From the NCBI GenBank assembly GCA_002300355.1, contig NSGV01000004.1, positions 248,001 to 312,000 of the forward strand: a stretch of DNA of 64,000 nucleotides, in the 5' to 3' direction. This document shows, one piece after another, positions 35,401 through 46,263 of the stretch. Each line of letters begins with the position of its first letter. Position 1 is the stretch's first letter. Position numbers and translations under genes: made by a program. This stretch comes from Streptomyces sp. TLI_235 (lineage in GTDB: Bacteria; Actinomycetota; Actinomycetes; Streptomycetales; Streptomycetaceae). The notes beneath the pieces were generated by a model, which was not told the DNA's origin, made no database searches, and saw nothing but the letters and a program-made list of their open reading frames with translations.

Positions 35401-35620
35401 GTGTCCAGTCTCCCCCGGACGGTGGGCCCGGCCTTTCGGCCGGCGAGTGTGTTCGCCGCCTGTCGGGCTCCGCGGCGCATCGCAGTCCCACAAGGAATCC
35501 ACAGGATCGATCCGTACGCTGCGCGAAGGAAGTGGGGACCGTTCACGCGCCGACGCGTGTCCCGGTCGCGGGGCACGAGGCGCCCGGGAGGGTCCACACG
35601 TTCGATCCCGAGGGGGGATC

Positions 35621-37375
35621 TTGACCGCACCGTACCGCGGACGCCTGAGGGTCTTGGCCGCCGGGGGCGTCCTTGCCCTGGCTGCCGGCGCTCTCGCCAC
35701 CGCCCCGAGCACGGCCGCCCCGCAGCATCGCGCGCCTGACTCCGTCGTCGCGCAGTCCGTGACCGACTCCGCACCGGTGTCGGACGCCGACACCGCGCCG
35801 CCCGGCGCGGGCGAGTACCCGACCGTCGTCCTGCCCGCTGTGTCCGGTCCGTCCGAGCAGGTCACTGCCGCCGCCAAGCCGCGGCACGACGTCGACGGCG
35901 ACGGCCGCAGTGACATGATCGTCATGCAGTACGACCAGTCCACGGCCGTCTACCTGTCGTCGATCCAGGCCTGGAGCGACTACACGATCTCCAAGACCGA
36001 CCAGGACGCGTCGTTCAAGGACCTGCTGCCGGTGGGCGATGTGGGCGGCACGACCAAGCCGGAACTGCTCTCCCTCTCCTTCGACGGCGTCCTCACGCTC
36101 TACGAGGCCGGCGTGAACGCCACGTCTGCGCCCCTGTGGTCCGGCGGCGGCTGGCAGAAGTACAACCGCCTCATCGCCACCGGGGACGTCACCGGAGACC
36201 GCCATCCCGACCTGCTGGCCCGCGACTTCGCCGGTGACCTGTGGCTCTACACGGGGACAGGTACGGTCACCAAGCCCTTCAACGCGCGGGTCAAGGTCGG
36301 CTCCGGCTGGGGGATCTACGACCAGATCGTCGGCGCCAGTGACGTCGACGGCGACGGCCTCGGTGATGTTCTCACCCGCACCCTGACCGGGGAGCTGTGG
36401 TTCCACAAGGGTGCCGGCAGCGCCACCGCCCCGCTCAAGGCCCGGGTCAAGGTCGGCACCGGCTGGAACGCGTACAACGTGATCAGCGGCACGGACGACG
36501 GCGACGGCGACGGCCTGAGCGACCTGCTCGCCCGCGACGGCGACGGCGTGGAGTACTGGTTCAAGTCGATCGGTGGCGGCCGCTTCGCCGCACCGGCGTA
36601 CTTCGGCAGTGGCTACGAACGCAACAAGTTCATCGTCGGTGCCGGCACCACGCAGCTCTACGGCAAGGCCCAGAACCTCATGACCCAGACCGACGGCACC
36701 CTGGCCAAGTACTACGCCCTGGCCAACGGCACCTACCTGACGCCGCCGACCGGGGTCGGCAAGGAGAAGCCGGGGTCCCGCAACACGTACGCCACCGCGC
36801 TCAACAGCCACAACCACGCCAGCTATGTGGAGAACACCGGCAGCGACCTGTACATCCGCGGCAAGAAGGTCAGCTCGACGTGGAACTACAACCTGATGGT
36901 CGGCCCCGGCGACCTCACCGGCGACGGCAAGGGCGACCTGCTCAGCCGCGACTCGGCCGGAGTCCTGTGGCTGCACCCCGGCGACGGGGCGGTGGACACC
37001 AAGCTCGGCACGCCCATCAAGGTCAGCAGTGGCTGGAACGCCTACAACGCGCTCGTCGGCGCGGGCGACTACTCCGGCGACGGACGGCCCGACCTGCTCG
37101 CCCGGGACACCTCCGGCCGGCTGTTCCTCTTCAAGGGCACGGGGACGTCCACCGCGCCGTTCGCCGCCCGGGAACAGGTCGCCAGCGGCTGGGACGTCTA
37201 CGACATGCTGATCGCGCCGGGTGACATCGACGGGGACAGCAAGGGCGACGTGCTCGCCCGCGTCAAGAACGGCGACCTGTACCGGTACTCCTCGACGGGC
37301 AACGCCGGCACCGCGACCTTCGCCGCCCGGGTGAAGTTCGGCGCCGGCTGGAACATCTACACGAACATGCTCTGA
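35621..37375 (+). CDS. Secreted FG-GAP/VCBS repeat protein
   Basis: A protein of about 584 residues with a signal peptide (RLRVLAAGGVLALAAGALAT, cleavage near APSTAA). From residue about 85 onward there are seven or more FG-GAP-like repeats with calcium loops such as DVDGDGRSD, DVTGDRHPD, DVDGDGLGD, DLTGDGKGD, DYSGDGRPD and DIDGDSKGD. Each is followed by LLARD-type strands and a W-N/D-x-Y motif. It forms an extracellular beta-propeller, probably for binding or as the non-catalytic part of a secreted enzyme. TTG at 35621 is chosen as the start because it follows GAGGGGGG and begins just before the signal peptide. No enzymatic domain is visible. Confidence 0.85.
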   Translation: MTAPYRGRLRVLAAGGVLALAAGALATAPSTAAPQHRAPDSVVAQSVTDSAPVSDADTAPPGAGEYPTVVLPAVSGPSEQVTAAAKPRHDVDGDGRSDMIVMQYDQSTAVYLSSIQAWSDYTISKTDQDASFKDLLPVGDVGGTTKPELLSLSFDGVLTLYEAGVNATSAPLWSGGGWQKYNRLIATGDVTGDRHPDLLARDFAGDLWLYTGTGTVTKPFNARVKVGSGWGIYDQIVGASDVDGDGLGDVLTRTLTGELWFHKGAGSATAPLKARVKVGTGWNAYNVISGTDDGDGDGLSDLLARDGDGVEYWFKSIGGGRFAAPAYFGSGYERNKFIVGAGTTQLYGKAQNLMTQTDGTLAKYYALANGTYLTPPTGVGKEKPGSRNTYATALNSHNHASYVENTGSDLYIRGKKVSSTWNYNLMVGPGDLTGDGKGDLLSRDSAGVLWLHPGDGAVDTKLGTPIKVSSGWNAYNALVGAGDYSGDGRPDLLARDTSGRLFLFKGTGTSTAPFAAREQVASGWDVYDMLIAPGDIDGDSKGDVLARVKNGDLYRYSSTGNAGTATFAARVKFGAGWNIYTNML

Positions 37376-37419
37376 TCCCGTCCTTCGGACCCCAGCGGCG
37401 GGCCCCAGCCGCGACCAAC

Positions 37420-37461
37420 GAGCCGTACACGGTCACCCACCTGGGCGTCCGTGTACGGCTC
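37420..37461. terminator. Terminator hairpin after the FG-GAP gene
   Basis: Perfect 13-bp arms GAGCCGTACACGG (37420-37432) and CCGTGTACGGCTC (37449-37461) flank a 16-nt loop. It lies 45 bp beyond the stop codon. The rest of the gap up to 37630 shows no gene. Confidence 0.7.
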
Positions 37462-37630
37462 ACCGACGCGGCCCTCGGCCCGATCCGCCGCCCCTACCGG
37501 AGAGCGCATCGGATCACGACGAGGGCCGCGTCGATCAGCGTGATGTATCCCGGCGAGTATCCGTTGCAGCTCCTGGTGCAGGACCGTGGTGTCGGTCGTA
37601 CTGATGATCCATGAGCGGCTACTGGAGTCG

Positions 37631-38245
37631 TCACGCGTCGTCGGCCCCAGGCGGGTGCTGTCGCCGCAGCCCCTGGAGGAGCAGTTCGATCAGCCGGCGG
37701 GGGTCATAGCGGGGGTCGGTGTCCCGTCCGATGCAGAGGTTGCCGATGCCGCGCATGAGTTCGTAGGGCTGAATACCTGGGCTGATGTCGCCGGCGGCGG
37801 CCGCGGCGTCGAGCAGCTGGGCGCACACGGGCATCAGGCGGTCGAGGAAGTGGGTGTGCAGCGCGGCGAAGCGGTCGCTGTCGGACTGCAGGGCGTCCGC
37901 CAGCCCGTGCTTGGTGACCAGGAAGTCGACGAAGAGGCCGATCCACTGGCGCAGCGCGTCGAACGGGGAAGCCGCGTCGGCCAGGAGGTTCGGGCCGGCC
38001 TCGGCGCATGCCTCGATCTGGTGGCGGTAGACGGCGGTGACGAGGTCCGCCCGGGTCGGGAAGTGGCGGTAGAGCGTCCCCAGCCCTACGCCCGCCCGGG
38101 CCGCGATCTCCCGGATCGGCGCATCGATCCCCGAGGTCACGAACACCTCCGCGGCGGCATCGAGCAGCGTCTGCTGGTTGCGCACCGCGTCCGCACGCTT
38201 GCTGCGGGCGGACGCCCCTTTGGACTGGCCTGCAGTGGGCACCAC
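37631..38245 (-). CDS. TetR-family regulator
   Basis: A 204-residue repressor. The N-terminal helix-turn-helix spans about residues 20-65 (RNQQTLLDAAAEVFVTSGID, IREIAARAGVGLGTLYRHFP). The helical ligand domain shows the YRHQIEACAEAGPNLLADAA type of pattern common in Streptomyces TetRs with a C-terminal SBD domain. GTG at 38245 is selected because GGAAGGAGTGC lies directly upstream; the longer frame is implausible. It is divergent from an alpha/beta hydrolase gene, and an inverted repeat in the shared promoter is the likely operator. It probably represses the hydrolase and itself. Confidence 0.9.
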   Translation of the reverse strand: MVPTAGQSKGASARSKRADAVRNQQTLLDAAAEVFVTSGIDAPIREIAARAGVGLGTLYRHFPTRADLVTAVYRHQIEACAEAGPNLLADAASPFDALRQWIGLFVDFLVTKHGLADALQSDSDRFAALHTHFLDRLMPVCAQLLDAAAAAGDISPGIQPYELMRGIGNLCIGRDTDPRYDPRRLIELLLQGLRRQHPPGADDA

Positions 38246-38273
38246 GCACTCCTTCCAGTGGCCGTTGACGAAA

Positions 38274-38312
38274 CGGATCAGCGTTCCGTATCGTAAATGG
38301 AACAGCGATCCG
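38274..38312. promoter_or_regulatory. Operator-like inverted repeat, TetR/hydrolase promoter
   Basis: CGGATCAGCGTTCC (38274-38287) and GGAACAGCGATCCG (38299-38312) match at 11 of 14 positions in inverted orientation around TATCGTAAAT, which could be a -10 region. It is centred 47 bp from the TetR start and 110 bp from the hydrolase start. Confidence 0.62.
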
Positions 38313-38402
38313 CTTCCAGCGTAGCCGAAGGCGGGCGCTCCGCCATACCCGCCGCCAGCCGCATGTGACCGGCGGCAGGGGCTATCGAAAGGCACACTCA
38401 TC

Positions 38403-39365
38403 ATGAGCAATCCGAGCAATCCCGCTCACGCGACCGACACCCTCGGCTCGCCCACACCCGTCCTCTCGGTCAGCCCGGTGGTGCTGCCGGCTCCCGACCG
38501 CGCCGTGGACCTGCAGGTGCGCGTCTCCGCCCCGCTGACCGGCAGCGAGCTTCCGGTCATCCTCCTCTCGCACGGGCTCGGCTTCTCCAACAACCTCTCC
38601 TCCCTCAACGGCTACGCCCCTCTTGCGAACTTCTGGGCGGCACGCGGTTTCGTCGTGATCCAACCGACCCATCTGGACTCCAGGACGCTCAATCCCGACA
38701 GGCCCGGGGCTGTGGCGCACTGGCGCACCCGGGCCGAGGACATGAAGCGCATCCTCGACCGGCTCGATGTGATCGAGGCCGCAGTCCCGCAGCTCCTGGA
38801 TCGCATCGACCACAGCCGAGTCGCGGTGGCCGGGCACTCGATGGGCGGGCACACCGCGAGCCTGCTGTTGGGCGCCCGCCTCACCGATCCGCACGACGGA
38901 ACCGAGGTGGACCTGGCCGAGCCCCGGATCAAGGCCGGTGTGCTGCTTGCCGCGCCCGGCCGGGGCGGTGACGCCCTCACCGAGTTCACCGTCGAGAACT
39001 ACTCGTTCTTCCTGACCACGGACTTCTCCACGATGACGACGCCCGCGCTCGTGGTCGCCGGCGACAAGGACGACTCCGCCTTCCTGACGGTCGCCGGCCC
39101 GGACTGGCACGCCGATCCGTACGCCCTCTCTCCGGGCCCCAAGTCGCTGCTCACCCTGTTCGACGCGGAGCACGGGCTCGGCGGGGTCTCCGGATACGAC
39201 GTCTCCGAGACCACGGACGAGAACCCCGCGCGGGTCGCCGCGGTCGCGCGGCTCACCTGGGCCTACCTGCGCAGCGAGCTCTACTCCGAGGACCCCGCCT
39301 GGCAGACCGCGCGCGACGCGCTGGCCTCCGGCCCGGACCCGCTCGGACGGATCGAATCCAAGTAG
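38403..39365 (+). CDS. Alpha/beta hydrolase (lipase/dienelactone hydrolase-like)
   Basis: A 320-residue cytoplasmic hydrolase. The oxyanion strand VILLSHGLGFSNNLSSLNGY and the nucleophile elbow VAVAGHSMGGHTAS (Ser about residue 144) are clear. An Asp candidate lies in VVAGDKDDS and the His candidate in FDAEHGLGG. The fold resembles the platelet-activating-factor acetylhydrolase/DLH type of Streptomyces. The substrate is unknown. It starts 157 bp from, and is probably controlled by, the divergent TetR gene. Confidence 0.9.
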   Translation: MSNPSNPAHATDTLGSPTPVLSVSPVVLPAPDRAVDLQVRVSAPLTGSELPVILLSHGLGFSNNLSSLNGYAPLANFWAARGFVVIQPTHLDSRTLNPDRPGAVAHWRTRAEDMKRILDRLDVIEAAVPQLLDRIDHSRVAVAGHSMGGHTASLLLGARLTDPHDGTEVDLAEPRIKAGVLLAAPGRGGDALTEFTVENYSFFLTTDFSTMTTPALVVAGDKDDSAFLTVAGPDWHADPYALSPGPKSLLTLFDAEHGLGGVSGYDVSETTDENPARVAAVARLTWAYLRSELYSEDPAWQTARDALASGPDPLGRIESK

Positions 39366-39369
39366 GCGG

Positions 39370-39720
39370 TCTCAAGCGTGCGTGCCGCCCTCGTCATCGT
39401 CGTGCAGCCCGGCCTGTCCGGGTTGCGTAGCGGTCGCAGGCGGCCGTCGGCAGGCGTGGAGGCGGTGAAGCTGTAGCGGTTGCGGTGCATGAGCGGGGAG
39501 GGTCGGGCGACATCCTCGGCCCGGATCTCGTGGCCTTCTGCGCGGAGCCGGCCAACGGCAGCGTCGATGCACCGCGTGGTCCACAGCACCACAGGCGTTG
39601 AGGATCAGGCCGAGCGCGCCGAGCCGGTCATATCCGAACGTGTCCGGCGCAGGCTCGTGGTCGGAGTCGCCGCCGCCTTCCTCGCTGCGAGAAGTGGTTG
39701 TGAAGGATCACTGCGGCGGC
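39370..39720 (-). mobile_element. Tn3-family transposase C-terminal relic
   Basis: Reverse-strand text reads DRLGALGLILNA, then in another frame VVLWTTRCIDAAVGRLRAEG and HEIRAEDVARPSPLMHRN, then RYSFTASTPA. This is the conserved end of Tn3-family transposases, which normally read VLWTTRYIDAAV...LRAEGH...VARLSPL.HRN(L)NVLGRYSF. The LNVLG stretch is deleted and the frame breaks at least once. The remainder of the transposase, resolvase and terminal repeats are not seen. The rest of the gap to 40125 shows no convincing gene. Confidence 0.75.
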
Positions 39721-40125
39721 TTACGGGGCGTTTCGTGCGTCGCTGATGAAGTGTCAGAGGGCGCCCGCAGGACTGCGAAGCCGGACCCTGTCCGGTCGAA
39801 CCCGACGCCGACCGGCCAGGACTCCACGACGAGCACGCTACTGGCTCGACCGCCGACGCGCCCTGCCGGTGGAGGTCGGCCCCTGACGAACCGGCGCACG
39901 GGCCGCCCGTCTTCCGGAGGAGAGCTCCGGACCGACAGCGTCCGAAGCCACCCTTGATCGGCAACCACCAGAACGCCTGCCAAGAACGATCAGTGGATCC
40001 CCGGCGACCCCGAAGGGGAAATGCCCCGCAGCCCGGGAGCACCCGTGTCCGAAGGGTGCCCCCGGGCCGCGCGGGATGCGGCCGAGGCAGCAGGGGCCCA
40101 CGTGCTCGGCCGGCCGGCCGCGGCG

Positions 40126-41622
40126 TCAGCTGGGGTAGGTGAACTCGTCGACGGGGACGGCGGGGGACAGGTAGCCGTTCACCAGCACCCTGATGTCGAC
40201 GGTCTTGCTGAAGGGCGTACCGGACGACGGCGCCGTCGCGGTGACCCGGGTCGGCGAGACGAGCGTGGACGTCGCGAGGTTCTTCCCGAAGTACACGGTG
40301 GGATTGCCGGCGAAGCCGACGCCCGTGATGGTGACCGTCGTCCCGGTCTTCCCGTTGTCCGGAGAGATGCCGGTGACCAGGACGGGCTGCGGCCCGCCGT
40401 AGGCGAACTGGCCGGTCGGGACGGCCGGGGAGGTGCCCAGGCTCCCGGTGACCCTGACGTCGACGACGCCGACCCCCTCGGGTGCGGTCGCGATCATCTG
40501 GGTGTCGCTGACGACCTTGCTCACGCACGGGACCGGGCCGAAGTCGACGACGCTGTCCGAGCCGAAACCGCGTCCGGTGATGGTGATCTGCGTGCCCGCG
40601 GTGCCGACGTTGGGGCTGACGCTCTGCACCACCGGCCCGTTGGGCAGCTGCGGTGCCTGCAGCAGACCCAGGTAGGTGGAGTTGGCGTGCTGATAGGCGA
40701 CCTGGGCCAGGAAGTCCTCGGTCGAGCTCTTGACCACGGTGGGGTCGAACGTGTCGTAGTTGGGGTTCAGGGGTGGCATGGCGTTGTTCGGCTGGACGTA
40801 GACGTTGGGTCCGGTGAGGGCCTCGATCTCAGGAATGAGGAGGTCCTTGACGTCGGCGGGCGCGGCCGGCCCATGGGTGGCGGGGTACCACTTCTTGGCG
40901 GCGTCCAGGTCGGCCCAGGCCCGTGGCACGATGTCGTAGTTGTTGACGTACCCCTGGTTCACGTTCCACTGCACGGAGTTGAAGCGGTCGGCGAAGTCCT
41001 TCAGCCCCGCGGTGGGGGCGGCGAAGGTGATCACCCCGAACTGCGGCGCGAGGCTGCCCCAGTTCTGGGCCTGCAGGTACAGCGCGAGCACGCTGGCGAT
41101 GCAGCCGCCCAGGCTGTGGCCGATCACGGTGACCGTCGCCCGCGGGGGCGCATCCGTCAGGAGGAGGGTGAGCGCCCGCGCGAGGTTGGAGCCCGCCCCA
41201 GGGGACCCGTCGGTCATGCCGGCGACCTGCGTGAACGCCGTCATGGCGCCCTTCGAGATGGAGACCGGCGACGATCCGCCCACGGTGAAGGGGACGACCG
41301 TGCCGACGTCGAGGTCCTCGAGGGTGTCGATCGAGTTGGCGGCCGTCCCGCGGACGACGACGGCGAACGCGTTCGAACCGGAGGTGTCCTTCGCGATGTA
41401 CGCCATGTTCGCGTTGTCCGGGCTCAGCGCGAGCCAGGCCAGCTGCCACGTGCCCTTCGTCGCCAGGCCGGGGTCGGACAGTTGCTGCTTGATGCCGGCG
41501 GCGACGCGCAGCTTCTGCGCCGTCACGTCCTCCCCGGAGGGGCGCGGGGTCGCCCCGGTCGCCGCGAGCGCGGCCAGGGTCATGGCCACCGCGGCCGTCG
41601 GCGCGGTCGAATCTACCGTCAT
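40126..41622 (-). CDS. Class 3 lipase-like protein with two IPT/TIG domains
   Basis: A 498-residue protein. The lipase domain (about residues 30-330) has AFAVVVRGTAANSIDTLEDL before the nucleophile elbow VTVIGHSLGGCIASVLALY (Ser about residue 175), FAAPTAGLKDFADRF and NNYDIVPRAW. Two C-terminal IPT/TIG beta-sandwiches (about 335-415 and 417-498) begin VQSVSPNVGTAGTQITITG and VTGISPDNGKTGTTVTITGV. No classic signal peptide is apparent, although the N-terminus is hydrophobic. ATG 41622 follows AGAGGAGTGATC. IPT repeats suggest surface or polymer attachment. It is divergent from nothing obvious; the large NTPase gene upstream runs on the same strand. Confidence 0.88.
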   Translation of the reverse strand: MTVDSTAPTAAVAMTLAALAATGATPRPSGEDVTAQKLRVAAGIKQQLSDPGLATKGTWQLAWLALSPDNANMAYIAKDTSGSNAFAVVVRGTAANSIDTLEDLDVGTVVPFTVGGSSPVSISKGAMTAFTQVAGMTDGSPGAGSNLARALTLLLTDAPPRATVTVIGHSLGGCIASVLALYLQAQNWGSLAPQFGVITFAAPTAGLKDFADRFNSVQWNVNQGYVNNYDIVPRAWADLDAAKKWYPATHGPAAPADVKDLLIPEIEALTGPNVYVQPNNAMPPLNPNYDTFDPTVVKSSTEDFLAQVAYQHANSTYLGLLQAPQLPNGPVVQSVSPNVGTAGTQITITGRGFGSDSVVDFGPVPCVSKVVSDTQMIATAPEGVGVVDVRVTGSLGTSPAVPTGQFAYGGPQPVLVTGISPDNGKTGTTVTITGVGFAGNPTVYFGKNLATSTLVSPTRVTATAPSSGTPFSKTVDIRVLVNGYLSPAVPVDEFTYPS

Positions 41623-41841
41623 GATCACTCCTCTGGCGCTCACATGAGCACCCGACAAGCCCAATGGGTCGTATTCAACCTATTTTCGGAAGTGCTCGGC
41701 CGAGGGCATTCGGACCCCTCGGGGACCGGGTTTCAGGCCATTGGGCTACTACTGCAACGGTGCTCAGCGGTCACCGAGCCTGCGGGTCTCCCGCAGACAC
41801 GCCAGGTGGACGCCTCCGCAGCCCGGCCCCGAGCTGCTCGG

Positions 41842-44800
41842 TCACGGTCTGCGCACATAGGCGACCGTGAACTCGGAGTTGCCCGGCTGGCCGGCGGGCG
41901 TGTCGCAGTACACGTCGATCGCAACGAGCGGCGGGACACGGTAGTCGCCGATGTTGCCGAGATGGCAGTAGCTGCCGCTCCCGCTGGTCGAGCCGACCTG
42001 GACGTTGCCGCCGTACGAACCGCCGCTGTTCCAGGTGAGCCGGTACCAGCCGGTCCCGAGGCGGGCCACGGTGGGCTGCTCCCCGTGGCTGCTGTACGAG
42101 TGGGCGGCATCGACCACCGGGTTCGCCGGATCGCCCGACGTGGCCGCATAGGCGGCTGGCACCTGGGGGTCCCCGTGCAGGCCGACCTGGTCCGCGTACG
42201 AGAGCAGCCAGGGCGTGTCGGCCGGCTGGGGAGTGGCGGCGGTGCTGATGCTCCAACAGGCAACGGTGATCTGCAGGCCGTTCCCGGCCGGAGTGGTCTG
42301 CTGCGGGTTGCAGCGTGCCGGGCTGCCCGTACCGTACGGCGTCACCTGTACATGGCCGGTCCCGCGCGAGAAGGACGCTCCGTCGATCACCACCCGGTAG
42401 CGGCCGGTGCCGTCGTGGTGGACGTGCACTGCCCGCCCCTCCGAGTTGGACGTGCCGTTGTTGCTGACCGGGCTCAGGCTGCTGCTGCCGCCCTGCGCGT
42501 CGTAACGCACCGTGGCGTACGCCTGGCCGCCCCGGCCGGACGAGGCGAAGAAGACGGTGTGCCACCAGTTCACAGGGGCACCGGTCTTGTCGAAGCACCG
42601 TACCCTGACCAGTTCGTCCGGTCCCGACGGGCGATAGTCGGCGACCCCGCACGTCCGGCCCTGGTAGTCCGTTCGGTACGGGGGGCGTGAGCGATGCCGG
42701 CGGGGGCAGCGATGCCCGGTAGCCGTACCCAGTAGTCGCCGGTGGCGGTGCGGGTGACGGTGGCCCGGCGGCCGGCAGGGGCGTCGGTGGTCCACTGCCA
42801 GTTGACCGCCAGCTCGGTCTCGGTGCCGATCGGGGTCTCGGCGGCGCTCGCCGCGCTGACGTAGGCGTATCCCCAGCGTGGGCGGCCCACGGTGGGTGCG
42901 CCCGGTGGGTTGTCCTGGTCCGACCCGGTGCCGCCCCCGGCAGTCCCGCCGCCCGGGGCCGCGGGGTCGGAGTTCGGCGGGCCGACGGTACCGCCCGGGC
43001 TCCCCCCGGGGCCCTGGGGTGTGGCCGCCGACGGGTCGGGGGAGCCTGGTGCGGGCATGGCGGAGGGGTCGGTCGTGGGCACGGGCGACGGGTCGGTGGT
43101 GGGGCCGGCCGTGGGGAGGCGGGGCCGCCGCCAGACGGCGTGGCCGATGGCCGGGCGGCCGGCGGCGACCCGGGGTGCGGCGTATCGCCGGCGAAAGTCG
43201 CGGCACCGAGCACGATCAGCGCTACCAGGGCCGCCACGGCGCGTGCGGCCGGACCGGCCTGGGCGGCGGTGGCCGTGGCTGCCGCGGCCAGCTGCTGTGC
43301 GGCTGCCGGCGCGGCGCTCACCAGGCGGATGGGGAGCTGCCACCACGGCCCGCCGCCCACGACCGCGGACGGTGGCGGCGACACCTCCTGGGCGGCTCGC
43401 ACGGCTTGCGCGGCCTGCGCCGCGGGTACCGCCTGTGCCGCCGGGACGGTCTGTGCGGTCGGACGGGCGTCGCCCGGGTCGCCGACCGCCGGGTGCAAGT
43501 CGCGGTCCCGCTGGGCGTACAGGGCCAGCAGGATCAGGGGAGGCACCACCGCGAGTTCGGCACGCGTGCACAGGTGCAGCGCGAACTGCTGCTTGGAAGG
43601 GGCCTTCCCCGCGCCGTCGGGCAGGGCGGACGCCGGGGCGAGGACAGCCAGCTTTCGGCGGAGCACATCGGCCTCGTCGAGCAGTTGCTCGGCCTCGCCC
43701 CCCAGCGCCTGCTCCGTGCGGTGCAGCTGGAGGTTGCCGAGCAGGGTCAGCAGCACCGGGCCGTGCACCCGTACGTCCCGCTCGGCCAGTCGGCGCTGAA
43801 GCTCGACGGCTGCGGCCATGGCGGAGGCTGCTCGGTCGGCACTGTCGTCGCCCGAACCCGCACGCCGGCCCGCCATGGCGGTGATCGCACCGTGGTTGCC
43901 CAGCGCCTTGGCCAGGTCCGGGCCGCACAGATCCGGCTCGGCCCCGGCCGACGTGCGCCAGGCCGCCACCGCCTCCGCTGCGGAGGCCTGCGCCTGCGCC
44001 CACCGGTCCCGCCCTGACTCGCGGGAGTCGTGGGCGAGCAGCACGGCGAGGTTGGTGAGTGCCAGGGCGAGGCCGGACTCGTGCTGATCGTGGGCGGAAG
44101 CGTGTTCGTCGTGGGCGGGCCCGGGCCGGGTGCGGGCCGGCTCGACCGCGTTGCGTGCCGTCTCGGCCAGGCGCCGCCACACGGCCACCGCCTCCTCGGT
44201 CGCGGTGAGTGCCTCCGTCCACCGCTCCAGCTGGCCGAGTTGGTCGCCGAGATTGGTGAGCGACATCGCGAGGTCGCCGCCATGGCGCTCGGGGTCCTCC
44301 TCGGCCAGGCGGCGGCGGATCTCCACTGCCGCCCTGGTCTCCGTCAGGGCCTCGTCCCACAGCCCCAGCTGTGCGAGGCGGTGGCCGAGGTTGTTGAGGG
44401 CGGCTGCGAACCCGGGTTCGTGTTCGGCGGGGTCGGCGGCTGCGAGCCTGCGGCGGATCTCGACGGCGGCCTCGGCGGGAGGGAGCGCCTCGGCGTGGCG
44501 TGCGGCATTGGAGAGCCGCCAGCTCAGTCGCGCGTGCACCCGCGCCAGTTCGGCCGGACGATCGGCGGCGTCCGTCAGCCGTTTTTCGGCGAGCCGGACG
44601 GCCAGGGCCGCGGCCCCGGCGTCGAGATCGGGGTGTCGGACGTCCGGCAACTGGGCGTCGATCTTCTCCAGCAGATCGGGTGACAGATCGGGGAGTTCGG
44701 CCAGGCCGGCCAGGGCAGCACCACCGGCGTGGCGGATGAGCGCCGGATACTCGTCCAGCAGCGGCGTCAGCAGCTCGGTGATGAGGTGCGGCCAGCGGCG

Positions 44801-46072
44801 GGCGGCCTCGACCAGGGTCGTCAGGGCGCTGCGATTCCAGGGAGCCGGCACGGTGCCCTCGGTCAGCAGGAGCCGGGGGGCGTGCTTGGCCCAGCTACTG
44901 CTGAGCGACCGGGGCTGCGGGGCGGCGTTCCGCTGCGGGACGGCGAGGCCGAGGAGGTCCTCGCGAAGGCGCCCCGGACGCAGCGGTTCGAGAACGGTGC
45001 CGGCACGGCCCGCCGGGTAGAAGAGCTCGTGGCGGTCGAGGAGCGCCGTGGCCTGCGCCCGGGTGTCCGCCAGGCCGGTACGGCGCAGGGCATCCCAGCC
45101 GTCCGTGAGTTCAACGGGCCCGGTGAGAGCCGCAGTGACCACGAGGCGGGTCATCGTCCGCGCATCGGCCGCGATCGGCCCGTGAGCGCCGTGGGACTGC
45201 CCGTCCCAGTGGGAGAGCTCGCGTTCCAGCAGGTGGGCGGAGGCGGCTGCCGGGTCGGCAGGCACGTCCTTCCTGCCGAGGGCGGCGTCGACGGCGGCCA
45301 GAGCGGCGAGGTGGATGGTCAGGATCTGGGCGTAGTCCTCGTCGATCTCCAGCGCGGCCGGCGGGCCGATGTGTTCGGCCCGCTCCGCCGGCAGGCCCAG
45401 CTTCTCGGCGAAGGTGTCCCGCGCCTGGCGGAACAGCTCCGCACGCCCCGCAGGCCCACCGGCCGGCGGCAGCAGCGGGACGGCGTCGGAGGACATCGCC
45501 AGCTCGGTCCTGATCCACTGTGCGAGAGCGGGCCACCAGACATCGGCCGACCTGGCCAGCAGCAGGACGCGGACCGGGGCGCCGCCGCGCAGCAGAGGTG
45601 CCCGGAGCAGCGTGCGGAGGGCATCCCCCGGCCAGCGGTCCGCGTGGTCCAGCACAAGCAGCACGCCATGGCCGACGGTTGCGTCGTCGGCCGGACCTGT
45701 GCCGCCTGACCGGTCGGCCGTCGCCGCCCACACGCGCCACCCGCGACCGCGCGTCGATTCGGCGAAGTGTGCGGCCAACCGGGACTTCCCGCAGCCGCTC
45801 GGAGCGCACAGCAGACGTATCGCAGGGCCGGCCGCCGGCGGGGCGTCCCGCCACTGCGCCAGCTCGCCGACCTCCCGCTCCCGCCCGGTGAACCTCACCA
45901 CCGCATGCCGGGACCAGAGCAGCTGCGAGGGCCGGCGGCTCAGCTCCGCCGCCGCCGGAAGGGGAACGATGCCCTGTAACTCCGCAATCCGGTAGGGGAG
46001 TTGCTCTTGGTGTGCGATGGTCTGATGTTCGATCACAGTGACGGTCGAGTAAGGGCCGATCGCGTTGTTCAT
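41842..46072 (-). pseudogene. Membrane-spanning STAND-like NTPase/TPR protein, frameshifted
   Basis: About 1,400 codons in three frames. Residues about 80-300 are a P-loop NTPase (LLCAPSGCGKSRLAAHF; Walker B VLLVLDHADRW). About 300-470 is helical. About 470-800 carries TPR repeats (AALNNLGHRLAQLGLWDEAL, SLTNLGDQLGQLERWTEALT). Near 950 is a membrane helix (AALVALIVLGAATFAG), then a Pro/Thr-rich stalk and an exported beta-rich Cys-containing tail (WGYAYVSAAS, VNWWHTVFFASSG, WYRLTWNSGGSYGGNVQVGS). Frame changes near 43115 and 42690 each need one extra C in a C-run, so they may be base-calling errors. If repaired, this would join an inner nucleotide switch to an outer sensor. The start ATG is tentative: the frame is open upstream with related motifs. 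Confidence 0.78.
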
Positions 46073-46263
46073 CACGTTCTCGCCGGCGGCGATGGCCCCC
46101 TGCCCGCGCGCTGCCACCCGCGCCCCGGAACCGCCCGGCGCACCGGCGTTCCCGGCCGCAGCCACCAGCACATCCGGACCCGCGCCCGATGCTGCCTCCG
46201 GCCCTCCGCCGTCGGACCCGGCGACCCCGGGACCGGCCGGGCGCCGCCACCAGGGCCACGGTC